From Darksidea phi (Eukaryota > Ascomycota > Dothideomycetes > Pleosporales > Lentitheciaceae): DNA of 64,000 nucleotides. Positions within the stretch are counted from its first letter, which is position 1, and each line of letters starts with the position of its first letter. The position numbers were made by a program, and so were the translations under genes. Under the pieces are notes generated by a model that had not been told where the DNA came from, searched no databases, and saw nothing but the letters and a program-made list of their open reading frames with translations. The DNA lies in the NCBI GenBank assembly GCA_030770425.1, contig JASJFT010000078.1, forward strand, positions 124,001-188,000, in the 5' to 3' direction. Shown here one piece after another: positions 43,502-53,120 of this stretch.

Positions 43502-44068
43502 AGAAAGAGGCGCATTGGGCTGCACTAAGAGGAAGCGTTCAAGAGGGTGCGTATGGGAAACATGGGAGATGGACACTAGTTGGAATATCAGGGCAGCGAA
43601 GTAGAGTGCGATGAGCAATGAAATGTGTATCTGAAATTCGAGAGAACAGACCTGAATGTTGCCCTTGAAAAGTGAAACCCCGCTGCTGCATCCTGTCGTG
43701 TCTCAGTCAAGAAGGAATTGTAGCGCGCGTAGAAAACCAGGGTGCCGTGAGAGTCGTGATCTGCGCCGCGCTCGGCTCCTCGCGCACGTCGGCCGAGAGC
43801 GCCTCTCCGGGTCGTCGCGCAAAATAAACATTATATAGTCCAACCCCTGCGTCACAATAAGGTTGGAAAGTGCACACCCCAAAACATTGTCGTGGTTGCG
43901 TTGTGTTGCTGAGGGTGATGCCGAACGCCTTCGCGCGTGGTTCCCTCCTGAGCGCAATGATTGTTGATCGCAGAACTTGGTGCCATAGCAGCTTTGCTCG
44001 CAACACTGTTCGGGTATAAAAGCCACCCTGTATTGGCTTGAGAGGGCAAGACATTTCAGAGGACCCAG
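43502..44068. other. Intergenic spacer
   Basis: This holds the 3' flanks of the CFEM gene and of the convergent bZIP gene. Nothing further is supported. Confidence 0.5.
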
Positions 44069-45162
44069 CTAGGTTTCTCCTTTCGCAGCGTCGTTTCTCG
44101 TTTTCACCAGCAGAGCCTTATCCTCATCACTCATGTTATCAATCTTTTCAACAAGCAATCTCCTCAAGAAGGTGTTCTCTCGCTTCAATCCTTCAAGCTC
44201 TCCTTCCAACTTCTTGTTCTTTTCCACGGCATCTCGGCTTAGTTCGAGCATCTGCGCTTCGCGTTGCTTCTTCTTCTGTCGGAACCGAGCCGAAGCAGCC
44301 TGGTTGCGCCTCCGCTTGTCTTCCTCGGCATCGGCAACAACGGGATCATCGCTAGGCGCTGACGATGCAGTGCTGTCGGGATAGGGGTCCTGGAAGGCAT
44401 TCAGGTTGTAATGTGGTTGGATGGGTGAAATTGGTGTCAAGTCATCCAGACGGGGAGCGGCAGTCGGGTACGGAGGATACGCGTGGCCATTCATGGACAC
44501 GTCGCCGGGCGATAAATGGGAGACTTTACATGGACATCAGCGGAATGTTCGATCAAAAAGGATGGCTGCCGTTCGATACCGCCTTTCGATGCCGCAACGG
44601 AGTACCGCTCTTCGAAGGCAATCACGACGCGCAATCCGTCGACAACACTCGTGGGGTGCTCGGTTGTTCATCGTGGGGGGAGCTAGACGATGGTGTTCGA
44701 GTGTTCGACATTGACAAGGAAAGTCACGTGGAATTGCGTGCAAACTAGTGCGATGACGACATCGGAGCCGTCGCACCCCGGCATCGTGCAACGCGCCCGC
44801 GGTGAAACTGGGAAGATCTCGTCTAAGATGAGATGAAAAACGAAGAGGAACATTGGGCTGAGATGGACGGACTGGAAAGAAAAAAAAAAGAAATTCGGGA
44901 ACAGACCTGCAAAGGCATCCCCGCTCGCGAGCTCAGCGTGCGCCGAAAAGGCGAAGCCGGCACTCCCGACAAGCTCGTCCAGGGGTGACAGCGCTGGCTG
45001 CGCATGCAGCCTCGGATGGCCGTAATCATGCTGGCCGTACCAGTCTGTGTCCATCAGGTCGGATTCGGGCAGGGGCGTGGAGTCAAGTCCAGACAAACTC
45101 AGACTTGCAGATGCGGCGGTGAAGGTCGGTGGCCCAATTCGCGGCGATTGGAAGGTTGACAT
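44069..45162 (-). CDS. bZIP transcription factor, CYS-3/MetR-like
   Basis: Two exons on the reverse strand, 45162-44907 and 44523-44069, give 236 residues in phase. The N-terminal half is Ser/Pro/Leu-rich with acidic patches, as in activation regions. The basic region is DKRRRNQAASARFRQKKKQ, with the Asn and Arg contacts of bZIP proteins, and is directly followed by a leucine zipper (LELSRDAVEKNKKLEGEL, then LKRENTFLRRLLVEKI). The basic region is of the type found in CYS-3/MetR (sulphur metabolism) and Zip1-like factors. It probably acts as a dimer in the nucleus. The intron is long for this window (383 bases) and needs an AAAG acceptor; an extra small exon inside it is possible. A hexanucleotide repeat lies 69 bases upstream of the start. 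Confidence 0.85.
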
Positions 45163-45230
45163 TGCTCTCCATCAGCAGCGGCGCGGACATGCGGCAGGCG
45201 ACGGGCGGGGCCAAGGGCGTGGTGTTTGTG

Positions 45231-45292
45231 GTGATGGCGACGGTGATGGCGACGGTGATGGCGATGGCGATGGCGATGGCGATGGCGATGGA
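45231..45292 (+). repeat. GATGGC hexanucleotide microsatellite
   Basis: About ten tandem copies of GATGGC, the first ones varied as GACGGT/GATGGC, then pure. They lie just upstream of the bZIP gene, in its promoter or leader. Copy number is likely to vary among strains. Confidence 0.85.
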
Positions 45293-46951
45293 GTCCGCGA
45301 GCTGGGGCTTCGGGGTTGGTGAGGATAGGCGGCATTAAGAATAGCGGCCATATGGCGACGGAACCTCTGCCCATAGCAATCCCCACCCCCGCCGCCTTGC
45401 ACAATGCTGCAGCCACCAAGTGGACCATACCATCATCCCATATCGCCCTGTCGAGCGCGTCCCTTTTACAAGCCTGCAGCGTCACCTCGCGCCATTCTGT
45501 CCGTCGCCATTAATTTTCTCCTTCCCGATGCTGCTCTTGTTGAGTTGGTCTGTATATGTTCTTCACACGTCTGTCTCTACTGCCACGCAGCTACGCCGCA
45601 GCCCCCCACGCGCGCCTCCATGCGATACGTAAAAGACGCGGCGACTGCTCGTCCTGGGGTTTGAGGCGCGGAGAGCATCAGCAAATACCACGTCGCACGC
45701 CCTTGGCATCTCAGATCCATACGGCCATCTCCCACTCACCCTCAGCCACAGAGTCAACGACGCAGCGCTGAGCTGCAGGCCGCATCGCATGACATGCTAC
45801 CTCATTCGGGCGCAAATATAGTTCCGCCAGTTGCGCAGCGAGCACAAGTCTACAAAGCTTTTGAACGGCAGACACGTACCAAAGTACCGCCGTTACTCGC
45901 ACTGCATCTACTGGCTGCGTTGTGTACACCAATTGGCCCTTGAAATCTCGCCCTCCAAGCATTCAGTGCTATATCCGCGGAGCTCAGGGCGCGTCATACA
46001 TGCGTCTAAGGTGCATATGTGGCTCCCATGGCTGTTGATATGCTGCGATGAGGGCCATTGGCGACTGATGGCCTAAACATGTGTAAAGATTTGCTAATAA
46101 GGCGCAATAACGGCGTGGGCTGAGTCGACCTCAGGTGGGTCGGTTGCCACTGCCCCCGAGAGCAGGGATACGGAGCATGCCCTACCAAAACCTCGTGCAT
46201 CTACAGCCCCTGCCCCTATCCAGCTGCTCGGTTTAGACACTGACGACTGCTATGTCTCTACTACAGCAGATCAGCTACAAAACCTCGCCATGCCAACCAC
46301 TGCGTCGCCCTCCCCGTCTTCTGTCGCTCTGTTGGCGCTTATTGCTCTGTTTCCGGGATGGCCCTTGGTGGATGCAGCTCCAACTCATCTTCATCAGACA
46401 GCACGAGGAGCCATGGCGAACGAGCACTTGGTGTTAAGAACGAAGGCCACAAGTTGAGAGGGCGACGGCTGCTGCACCCTGGAGCTACGTTGATGACCAC
46501 CAAACTAATAGCCGATGTAGAACACCACACTCGCGAAACTGACTACGCTCCAAGGAGTCGCCCAGCCTTTCGAACGTCCCCTTGGTCCGCCGTAGCCTGC
46601 CGTTGCTGATAGTGCTGGTCGAACTCTTCGACCATCCCGAGGTAGAGGTACCGGCGCGGATAAGATGTCATGATGAAAGTTGAGAAGCTCGAGAGCTTCT
46701 ACATTGTATACGAGACCACGGTTTGCTGAAGAAGAAGCAGATGAGCGCTCCTCCATCACAATGATAAGCGGCAAGTCTGACGTTGTGTAGACAAACATTG
46801 TGTTGCCCGTCATGACATCTGTCACCAAAATATGTTTCCATGCTCCAAACAATGCAACCCGCGAGACATTGTTCAGTTCAGCTCAGACGCTTTATAAGGT
46901 CGTTCGATCTGTTCCGGCCTCACCAACACCCACACCAGAATCATCACCAAC
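45293..46951. other. Intergenic region
   Basis: About 1.7 kb with only random frames. A TTTATAAG element at 46891-46898, 54 bases before the J-protein ATG, may serve as its TATA box. Confidence 0.45.
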
Positions 46952-47839
46952 ATGGGTATCCCAACGCACTACACCACATTGGAGCTGGCCCCGTCTGCGC
47001 CGGACGCAGTCATCCGCGCCGCCTACGAGGCTCTCTCGCTAATGCACCACCCCGACAAGACACGTGAATGTTTACCAACAGAGCGAGCCCGCCACGCTTC
47101 CGCCTTGCGCGCTGTACAAGAAGCCTATAACGTCCTCAGCGGCCCCTCAAAGGAGGCATATGACGCGGAGCTCAAACGGCACGGGAACCGCGTTGACGTC
47201 ACTCGTTCTACCTTTCACCAAGTGCCGACAGCAAAAAAGCCTAGGTCCGCTACGTCAAGACGCCCTCAGATCAAGCTGGCAAGTGATGCGGAGAAACGTA
47301 TGGCGAAGGCAAAGGCGGGAAATGACCTTGATTATCTTCGTGAACTACGTGCTAAGCGAGACGTGGAAGACGCAAAAATGGACATCGCGGGTTTGGAGGT
47401 CATGCAAAAGATCTGGTCGGATGTGGCTGAAGAGACTGAAGATGACCTATCTCTGCAAGCGCACTGTGCTGCTCAAATCAAAGCATATGAGACAAAGATC
47501 ATAAAGCGGAAGGAAGAGTACGCAGAATGGCTTAATAGCATGGCGAATCCCAAAGTCTCTCCGGAGACGCCGCCATCGAAGAGAACTTCTATGTCTACGC
47601 CCAATGCGCCTCGCAAGGCCAAGACGAAGGTCACTATGAAAGACGGTACGCCTGCCAGCGGTGAGCAAGAAGGTATCTCTGCAGCACGCAGTGCTGCTAG
47701 ATCGGGAGGGAAGAACGCGTGTGAGAATTGTGGTGCTGAGCATGCTTCTATTGCGGAGTGGTGCAAATGCAACCGGCGCAAAACGACGCAGCAGAGTAAT
47801 GGCTTCGGAAAGGTAGATCCCTTTTTCGTTGTAGTCTGA
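46952..47839 (+). CDS. J-domain (DnaJ-type) co-chaperone with C-terminal Cys motif
   Basis: A single exon of 295 residues. The J-domain occupies about residues 5-75: HYTTLELAPSAPDAVIRAAYEAL, then the HPD triad in MHHPDKT, and QEAYNVLSGPSKEAYDAEL. It lacks the Gly/Phe region and DnaJ zinc fingers, so it is a class III J-protein. A charged, predicted helical stretch follows (about 110-190), then a basic Ser/Pro/Lys-rich region. The end carries NACENCGAEH and EWCKCNR, four Cys that could bind one zinc ion. It would stimulate an Hsp70 ATPase; the client and compartment are unknown. The gene looks intact. Confidence 0.9.
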   Translation: MGIPTHYTTLELAPSAPDAVIRAAYEALSLMHHPDKTRECLPTERARHASALRAVQEAYNVLSGPSKEAYDAELKRHGNRVDVTRSTFHQVPTAKKPRSATSRRPQIKLASDAEKRMAKAKAGNDLDYLRELRAKRDVEDAKMDIAGLEVMQKIWSDVAEETEDDLSLQAHCAAQIKAYETKIIKRKEEYAEWLNSMANPKVSPETPPSKRTSMSTPNAPRKAKTKVTMKDGTPASGEQEGISAARSAARSGGKNACENCGAEHASIAEWCKCNRRKTTQQSNGFGKVDPFFVVV

Positions 47840-48907
47840 TGCTGAATCCTTTAAACCATGTCCCTCAATGAGTAATCGGTCGTGTCATAATCGCACAACC
47901 TCATAGAGAGTAATCGTAATAGTATCCTTCTCAAACACGACGAGTCAATGTACTCTATACACCCTTAGATATCAAATCAATAAATGACAAGAATTGAATA
48001 ATAAAATTGCAAAAACCTTGATTCTCTCCTCCCACCTCATCCCTTGCCCCTCAGCCCTCCCCCACCATTCCCCTACCCTACCTTAATTCTAAGTGTAATA
48101 TAAATACCATTACGTTTCAAATTTCCCTTCTTACAAAGGTGTTCCTTACTATCCTTACAAAATATACCAATAGAACTTATCTCGTAGTAGTATGAGGCTG
48201 GCATGCCGGCGTGAGCTGTTATCACGCTAGCTCATATAGCCGCACCTGCATATACTCCTCATACTCGTATATAAGCTGCTCTCCTACAGAGCTATTACAA
48301 TCAATGCGGTGTTTCATATCTACATTTCACTGACCCATATTGCGGTAGCAGTTCATACACGAGCACTTTCGATACCTCGGGTCATTTCTGACAAGGCGTA
48401 GAAGAGAGAAATGCGAGGTGGAGTCTTGGCGTATGTTTATATGGCATTTTGTTTTGGTAGAGCAACTGCTTAGAGATAAGGGTTATTCGGCCGCCGCTCT
48501 TCTCCACATATTGGCCGAATGGGAATTTACCCAAGGTATGCAGAAAGTCTCGGCAAGAAATTTTCTCGGCGTATTACTGTTCTCAAGAACTATGTTCAAT
48601 CTTTGCTGCGAGTATGTTTCTAGACGGTATATCGTACCATCACACATACGCTGAAGACGTGAATATCCCATCCTCTCCGCTGTACACAACCGTCAGTCCA
48701 AAACAACAACGTATTCGGAAGGGAAAGCTCACCTTAGCTCTAGCCCAAACGACAATCCAATTCCCATTCTGCAAGCTATCGATGAGCCCCTCGCCCTCTC
48801 CGGCGCCCTCGTTCCCACCCCCCCCCCCAACGCGGATTCGCTGCGCATCCCCATACAACGCGATAACGCTTCGCAGTGGCTCTTGCAACAACGTTGCCCT
48901 GTAGCCA
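47840..48907. other. AT-rich intergenic region
   Basis: About 1 kb. The first 350 bases are AT-rich with pyrimidine-rich stretches; no gene is supported. Confidence 0.5.
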
Positions 48908-49521
48908 CTACGCATGCGTGCCCTCCTCTTCAACTGGCCTAGGAGCAAACGAATGCGCCGGCCACGTCACCTTCTTCATCTCAGGACTGTGTAGTCGATG
49001 CGACTCCATGGCCGTCGAGGGCCTGGGCATGAATTGAACCCCCCAGATGTTAGCCATACGCCGGGCTTCTTCGATGTTGTGCAGTCTGGTTTCGTTCTGC
49101 AGGTGGGTCACGAGATGTGCGTCGCCTGGATCACTCCGCATTTGGGACACCTCGAACCATGACGAGGTTTTGTAGGTGCCTTTGGTACCTTCAGTAGTCC
49201 AGCCTTGGTCGTGGCTCTCGATGGTAAAGTCGAGTTCCCGGATCTTGGGCTGTTCGCCATCGGACAGTTTGGAGAGCTGGAGCGGCACGCAGAGGTATGG
49301 AAAGGCGACTGAGAAGTCTTCGTGCAGCCTTCGCCATAAAACGCGTATCGCGTAGCGGTTTTAGTCGTACATTCGACCCAGTAGTGTGCGATGTCTAGTG
49401 TAAGTAGGACCAATTCTGTGGGTAAACGTAGCAAGGCAAGGATGCTGCGTATTTCTCGGACATCGGTAGGGCTCGGGACGAAATTGGACTGACACCGTCC
49501 CGCTTGCGTTCCTGTAGCCAT
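48908..49521 (-). CDS. Small protein with F-box-like start and SHDQGW motif, function unknown
   Basis: Two exons on the reverse strand, 49521-49371 and 49308-48908, give 183 residues. The 62-base intron (GTACGA...CTCAG, with GACTAAAAC) is needed because the two halves are in different frames. The first exon ends with LLRLPTELVLLTLDIAHYWVE, which resembles the start of an F-box. The second exon starts FAFPYLCVPLQL and contains IRELDFTIESHDQGWT, then GTYKTSSWFEV and HLVTHLQNETRLH. The SHDQGW...GTY...SWFE pattern is one I associate with a family of uncharacterised fungal proteins, without known activity. The alternative is that the two halves are fragments of another decayed F-box gene. Confidence 0.6.
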
Positions 49522-49891
49522 GATGTTTGTTTAGGAGAGGGATGTGCGTGTCCAAGGCAGCCAGCACCAGAACCGATGGTTGGAAACTAGCGCTTTAAGA
49601 TACTAGCACGACTCGGCCACGCGACAACCGCCCCGCATTAGCTCGCGCGCATCCTTTTGCTCTCGCGTCTCACCGCTCGTTATCTCGGACGCACTCGTGC
49701 GGCAACTGCATGCGCTATCATGCACTCTTACTGGCTTCAGGCTATGCTGTTGCCTGGACTCGCCCGGCCAATGACTTGGCGCGTTCTACAAAAGACGCAC
49801 TGTCCCGTGCCGACGCGTCCTACATGTACTCGTACCCTACATATCCATTCACCAGACTGTATGAGTTCAGTTCATTTCTGTTGGATCAATC
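49522..49891. other. Divergent upstream region of the SHDQGW and rvt genes
   Basis: These 370 bases separate divergent start codons. No motif is recognisable. Confidence 0.5.
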
Positions 49892-52555
49892 ATGTCGGGA
49901 GATTCCAGCTTCCTTTCCCAGACTTTACAGTCAATCACCGCCACCAAGACGCGTGAGCAGCACAAGCGTCGCAAGAACTTCGAAGCTCGCAAGAGTCAGA
50001 TCCTCGAGACTGCTAACGGCGCCCCTGATGAGCGCACTCGGCTTGACGGTCTGATCTCCGGCTTTCGTGATCTCTCCTCGAGCAACAAAGGCATCGGTTA
50101 CGTGGACAATGACCGGAAGAGCACAGTCGAAAATATGACCCGGTACCTGGAGCAGTCCCGCTGCGACCCTTCGGTGTCATCGGACATTCTGCACCAATTC
50201 GAGAGGAACTTACGACAGAAGTTGGACCAGGAGAGCGAACGATTCAGCTTCGCAGATCTATACTATCGCCTGCTGGCCGAGTGGACCGATGCCAACAGCA
50301 CGCCCATTATCGAGTCGGAGCGGAACCAGGAGGACCTTGATGGCTCGTACGAACATGTGCAGAAGTACAATCTACAGAACTTGAAGGACAAGTTCAGCAA
50401 TGTCGTCTTCACACCATTAGAAACTGATGAAGTTGAGATTGATGCTTACCTCAACTCTCTCTTCGATGATGAATATGCCGAGAAAAAGTTAAAGCAGGTT
50501 CGAACCAGCGTTGCTCAGTTTGCGGTCGGGCTCAAGCAACGCACAACGCCGTTCAATGCAGTCGTTCTAAAGGCATGCATCCAGGCACTTCTGACCAACA
50601 ATCTACTCAACGATGGAGCGAAGACGACACTTTCCGAGTTCTTAACGAACGACGTTGTCCTTGATGAAATCGCCGATGTTCTCAATCTGCGTTTTTCGGA
50701 CCTCGATAACTGGTCTTGGGAGGCTGATGAGGGGTTATATTACGAGCCGCGTCGACAACTTAATGGGAAGTACCGCATCATGATGGACCAGGATATCCTC
50801 CAAGCCATCTTCCTCCACTACATCGCCGTGAGCTGGTGCACTGAGTTAAAATTCCGCTTCAGTGCCTTTCCGCATGACAATAGATTTTGGAAAGGCTCTA
50901 GAGAGATGACAAAAGACGAGAAAGCGCGCCATCAATTCTTCACTGGGACAGCACGTCAGCCAAATGCATTAGAGAATGAAAAAGCCAACGCTTTCCGTAG
51001 CACATTCCTCCTCTCCACGCTACCAACGAAATTCTCCGACGATTCCGATCCGTATGGCAAGGAGGACGATTCAAACGAAACGACCAAAACGACCAAAACG
51101 ACCAAAACGGGCATGAGCGTCCGCCAGGAATTACTTCGCCAGATTGCTACCGATGTCATCATTCGTCGGGCGTTGCATGGCGATGTTGCTGTCGTACAGT
51201 CAGACCTGCAGTGGTACGCTACCGCGCTGCCGCATTCAACCTTATTCGCTGTGCTTCGCTTCTGGGGTGTGCCAGAAGACTGGGTTGCTTTCTTTGAAAA
51301 GTATGCGGAAGCGCCTTTGCGCATGGATGAGGCACCAGGCAGGAATGTGCGGACCAGAAAGCGTGGTATCCCAATCACTGATGCCTTCGAAAAGCTATTC
51401 GGCGAGTGCGTGCTATTCTGCATGGATATTGCCGTCAATCGACTCGCTGAAACGACACTCATTCGTTTCCATGATGACCTATGGCTCTCCGGCGATCCTT
51501 CGATGTGCGCAAGCGCTTGGGAGACTATCGAGGGTTTCGTGAAGGTGCTCGGCCTAGATATCAATACATCAAAGACGGGTTCCGTATACATTGCTGATGC
51601 GGAAAAAGATGCCGTTATCGCCTCAAAATTGCCTGGAGGGCAGGTCTGCATGGGCATGCTGCAGCTGACAGACACTGGCGACTGGACCATCGATCAAGAG
51701 CAAGTCTCAGCCCATGTGCGCCAGTTACAGAAACAGCTTGGTCAATGCAAAAGCATCATCTCATGGATTCAGACCTGGAACGCCTGTATGGGACACTTCT
51801 TCCAAAACACATTCGGCCAGCCTGCGAACTGCTTCGGTCAAGGACATGTCGATGCCATCCTCGCGACGCATACCAACATGCAACGCGAACTCTTCGAGTC
51901 TCACGACGGTAGCGTCACGCAATACCTGCGAGAGAAGATCTCCCACCGCTTCGGAGTCCAAGACATTCCCGATTCGTTCTTCTTCCTACCCGAGGAGTTC
52001 GGCGGCTTAGGCTTGCGGAACCCCTTCATCCCTTCTTTCGTGCTCAAAGACCAGTTGATGAAGAATCCACGCACCCGCATTACCGAATTTCTCGAGGCGG
52101 AGAAGAACGCCTACAAGGTTGCCCAAGAAAACTTCCTCTCTTTGCACGACTCCGAGAAAAAACAACGCTTCCGCTCCGCTTACTACGGCAAGGACTCCAA
52201 GGACTCCGCTATCTTCGACGAACCCTTCTTCTCCTTCGAAGAATACACGTCTTACCGTGAAATCTATTCCCGCGAACTGCGCCGCGCATACCTCGATCTC
52301 ATGCGCCGACCCGCCGTCCAGCACATCAAGCTCGCGAAGGAGATCGAGCCGTGGTTTGTGGAGCTGAAGCATTCGCATCAGATGGGCTGGGACGACTTAA
52401 GCAGCGAAAATAAGTGGATCATGCATTTGTATGCAGAGGAGTTGAAGAAGAGGTTTGGCGCGTTGAGTATTGTGGATAGGAACTTGCTGCCTAGTGGGGT
52501 TATGAAGATGTTGAAGAGGAAGAAGGTGGTTTGGCAGTTGGTCATCTGGGGCTGA
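49892..52555 (+). CDS. rvt: Cellular (non-mobile) reverse transcriptase-related protein, rvt family
   Basis: A single uninterrupted exon of 887 residues from ATG 49892. The first 430 residues are mostly charged and helical, with a possible coiled coil near the start (TKTREQHKRRKNFEARK). The RT core follows: motif A in VVQSDLQWYATALPHSTLF with Asp438; GVPEDWVAFFEKYAEAPLR; motif B in RTRKRGIPITDAFEKLFGE (from about 489); and motif C RFHDDLWL with Asp528 and Asp529, so the three catalytic Asp are present and the usual Tyr of YxDD is His. Conserved thumb-side blocks include QCKSIISWIQTWNACM and GQPANCFGQGHVDAI, then RFGVQDIPDSFFFLPEEFGGLGL. No endonuclease, integrase, gag or RNase H is seen, and no terminal repeats flank it. 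This matches the rvt genes described as single-copy host genes in fungi and a few other lineages, whose biological role is unknown. Confidence 0.93.
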   Translation: MSGDSSFLSQTLQSITATKTREQHKRRKNFEARKSQILETANGAPDERTRLDGLISGFRDLSSSNKGIGYVDNDRKSTVENMTRYLEQSRCDPSVSSDILHQFERNLRQKLDQESERFSFADLYYRLLAEWTDANSTPIIESERNQEDLDGSYEHVQKYNLQNLKDKFSNVVFTPLETDEVEIDAYLNSLFDDEYAEKKLKQVRTSVAQFAVGLKQRTTPFNAVVLKACIQALLTNNLLNDGAKTTLSEFLTNDVVLDEIADVLNLRFSDLDNWSWEADEGLYYEPRRQLNGKYRIMMDQDILQAIFLHYIAVSWCTELKFRFSAFPHDNRFWKGSREMTKDEKARHQFFTGTARQPNALENEKANAFRSTFLLSTLPTKFSDDSDPYGKEDDSNETTKTTKTTKTGMSVRQELLRQIATDVIIRRALHGDVAVVQSDLQWYATALPHSTLFAVLRFWGVPEDWVAFFEKYAEAPLRMDEAPGRNVRTRKRGIPITDAFEKLFGECVLFCMDIAVNRLAETTLIRFHDDLWLSGDPSMCASAWETIEGFVKVLGLDINTSKTGSVYIADAEKDAVIASKLPGGQVCMGMLQLTDTGDWTIDQEQVSAHVRQLQKQLGQCKSIISWIQTWNACMGHFFQNTFGQPANCFGQGHVDAILATHTNMQRELFESHDGSVTQYLREKISHRFGVQDIPDSFFFLPEEFGGLGLRNPFIPSFVLKDQLMKNPRTRITEFLEAEKNAYKVAQENFLSLHDSEKKQRFRSAYYGKDSKDSAIFDEPFFSFEEYTSYREIYSRELRRAYLDLMRRPAVQHIKLAKEIEPWFVELKHSHQMGWDDLSSENKWIMHLYAEELKKRFGALSIVDRNLLPSGVMKMLKRKKVVWQLVIWG
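51080..51109 (+). repeat. Nine-base tandem repeat inside rvt coding (TTK)3
   Basis: Three exact copies of ACGACCAAA plus a partial one encode Thr-Thr-Lys repeats at about residues 397-406, just before RT motif A. It keeps frame and lies in a polar linker that starts with an acidic patch (GKEDDSNE). Confidence 0.85.
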
Positions 52556-52775
52556 GTTCATGGTCTTGCACGCAATGGAAATGAAAATAAAAAGGTGTGG
52601 GCATTCCCTTGGCTTATATAAGTCCCATCCAGATCATGACAGGAAATCCGTCACCGCTTCTAAAGAAAAAGAGCAATATACTGTGCTGAGTCCTACGCAT
52701 TCTACCCCATCCTCTCTCCACCTATATTGGACATAATCCGCTCGTCTCTCGATTTCCCGCGTGCATTTTCCCCTC

Positions 52776-53120
52776 TCAGTGAACATACTTCTCCATCATC
52801 TCAATCAAATCCCGCCACGCAATCTCCTCCCGAAGACGCGCTTCTCGCTCCCTCTCCTTGCCATCTCTAGACACAATAGTGAGACCATGTACCAAGGCAA
52901 AGGAAGTAAAGATATCAACGTACCGGAGAGCAGTACTAAAGGAACCGATAATGTACTTCAGCGGCGACATGGACTTGGAGAGAGCGTTGGCCAGGCGTGT
53001 CGTTGGTGTGGTTGCAGTGTGGTAGATGGAGATTGTTACTGTTGTTATGGAAGAAGTGATGATGTGATAGAGATAAATCGTTGTGGTAATGAATGACGTG
53101 TAGGTAGGCCTGGTGGGCAT
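52776..53120 (-). CDS. Small hypothetical protein, Thr-rich N-terminus and charged helical C-terminus
   Basis: An ATG-started frame of 114 codons. The N-terminal 45 residues are Thr/Ile/Tyr-rich and could act as a membrane or mitochondrial-type segment. Residues 55-80 (YIIGSFSTALRYVDIFTSFAL) are moderately hydrophobic, and the end is a charged helix (DGKEREREARLREEIAWRD, then LIEMMEKYVH). I do not recognise the family. It converges with rvt, the two stops being about 220 bases apart. The C-terminal half looks protein-like, which is the main reason to call it. Confidence 0.5.
   Translation of the reverse strand: MPTRPTYTSFITTTIYLYHIITSSITTVTISIYHTATTPTTRLANALSKSMSPLKYIIGSFSTALRYVDIFTSFALVHGLTIVSRDGKEREREARLREEIAWRDLIEMMEKYVH

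Noticed and set aside
45172..45402. Ser-Pro and Gly-Asp repeat peptides encoded by the hexanucleotide repeat
   Set aside because: They arise in several frames purely from the GATGGC microsatellite and lie upstream of the bZIP start.
46505..46852. A 115-codon frame on the - strand upstream of the J-protein gene
   Set aside because: It lacks an ATG at its start, has no known motif, and overlaps the probable J-gene promoter.
49892..52555. The possibility that the RT gene is a LINE or LTR retrotransposon
   Set aside because: No gag, endonuclease, RNase H or integrase region, poly-A tail or terminal repeats are visible, and the conserved blocks match the cellular rvt type.
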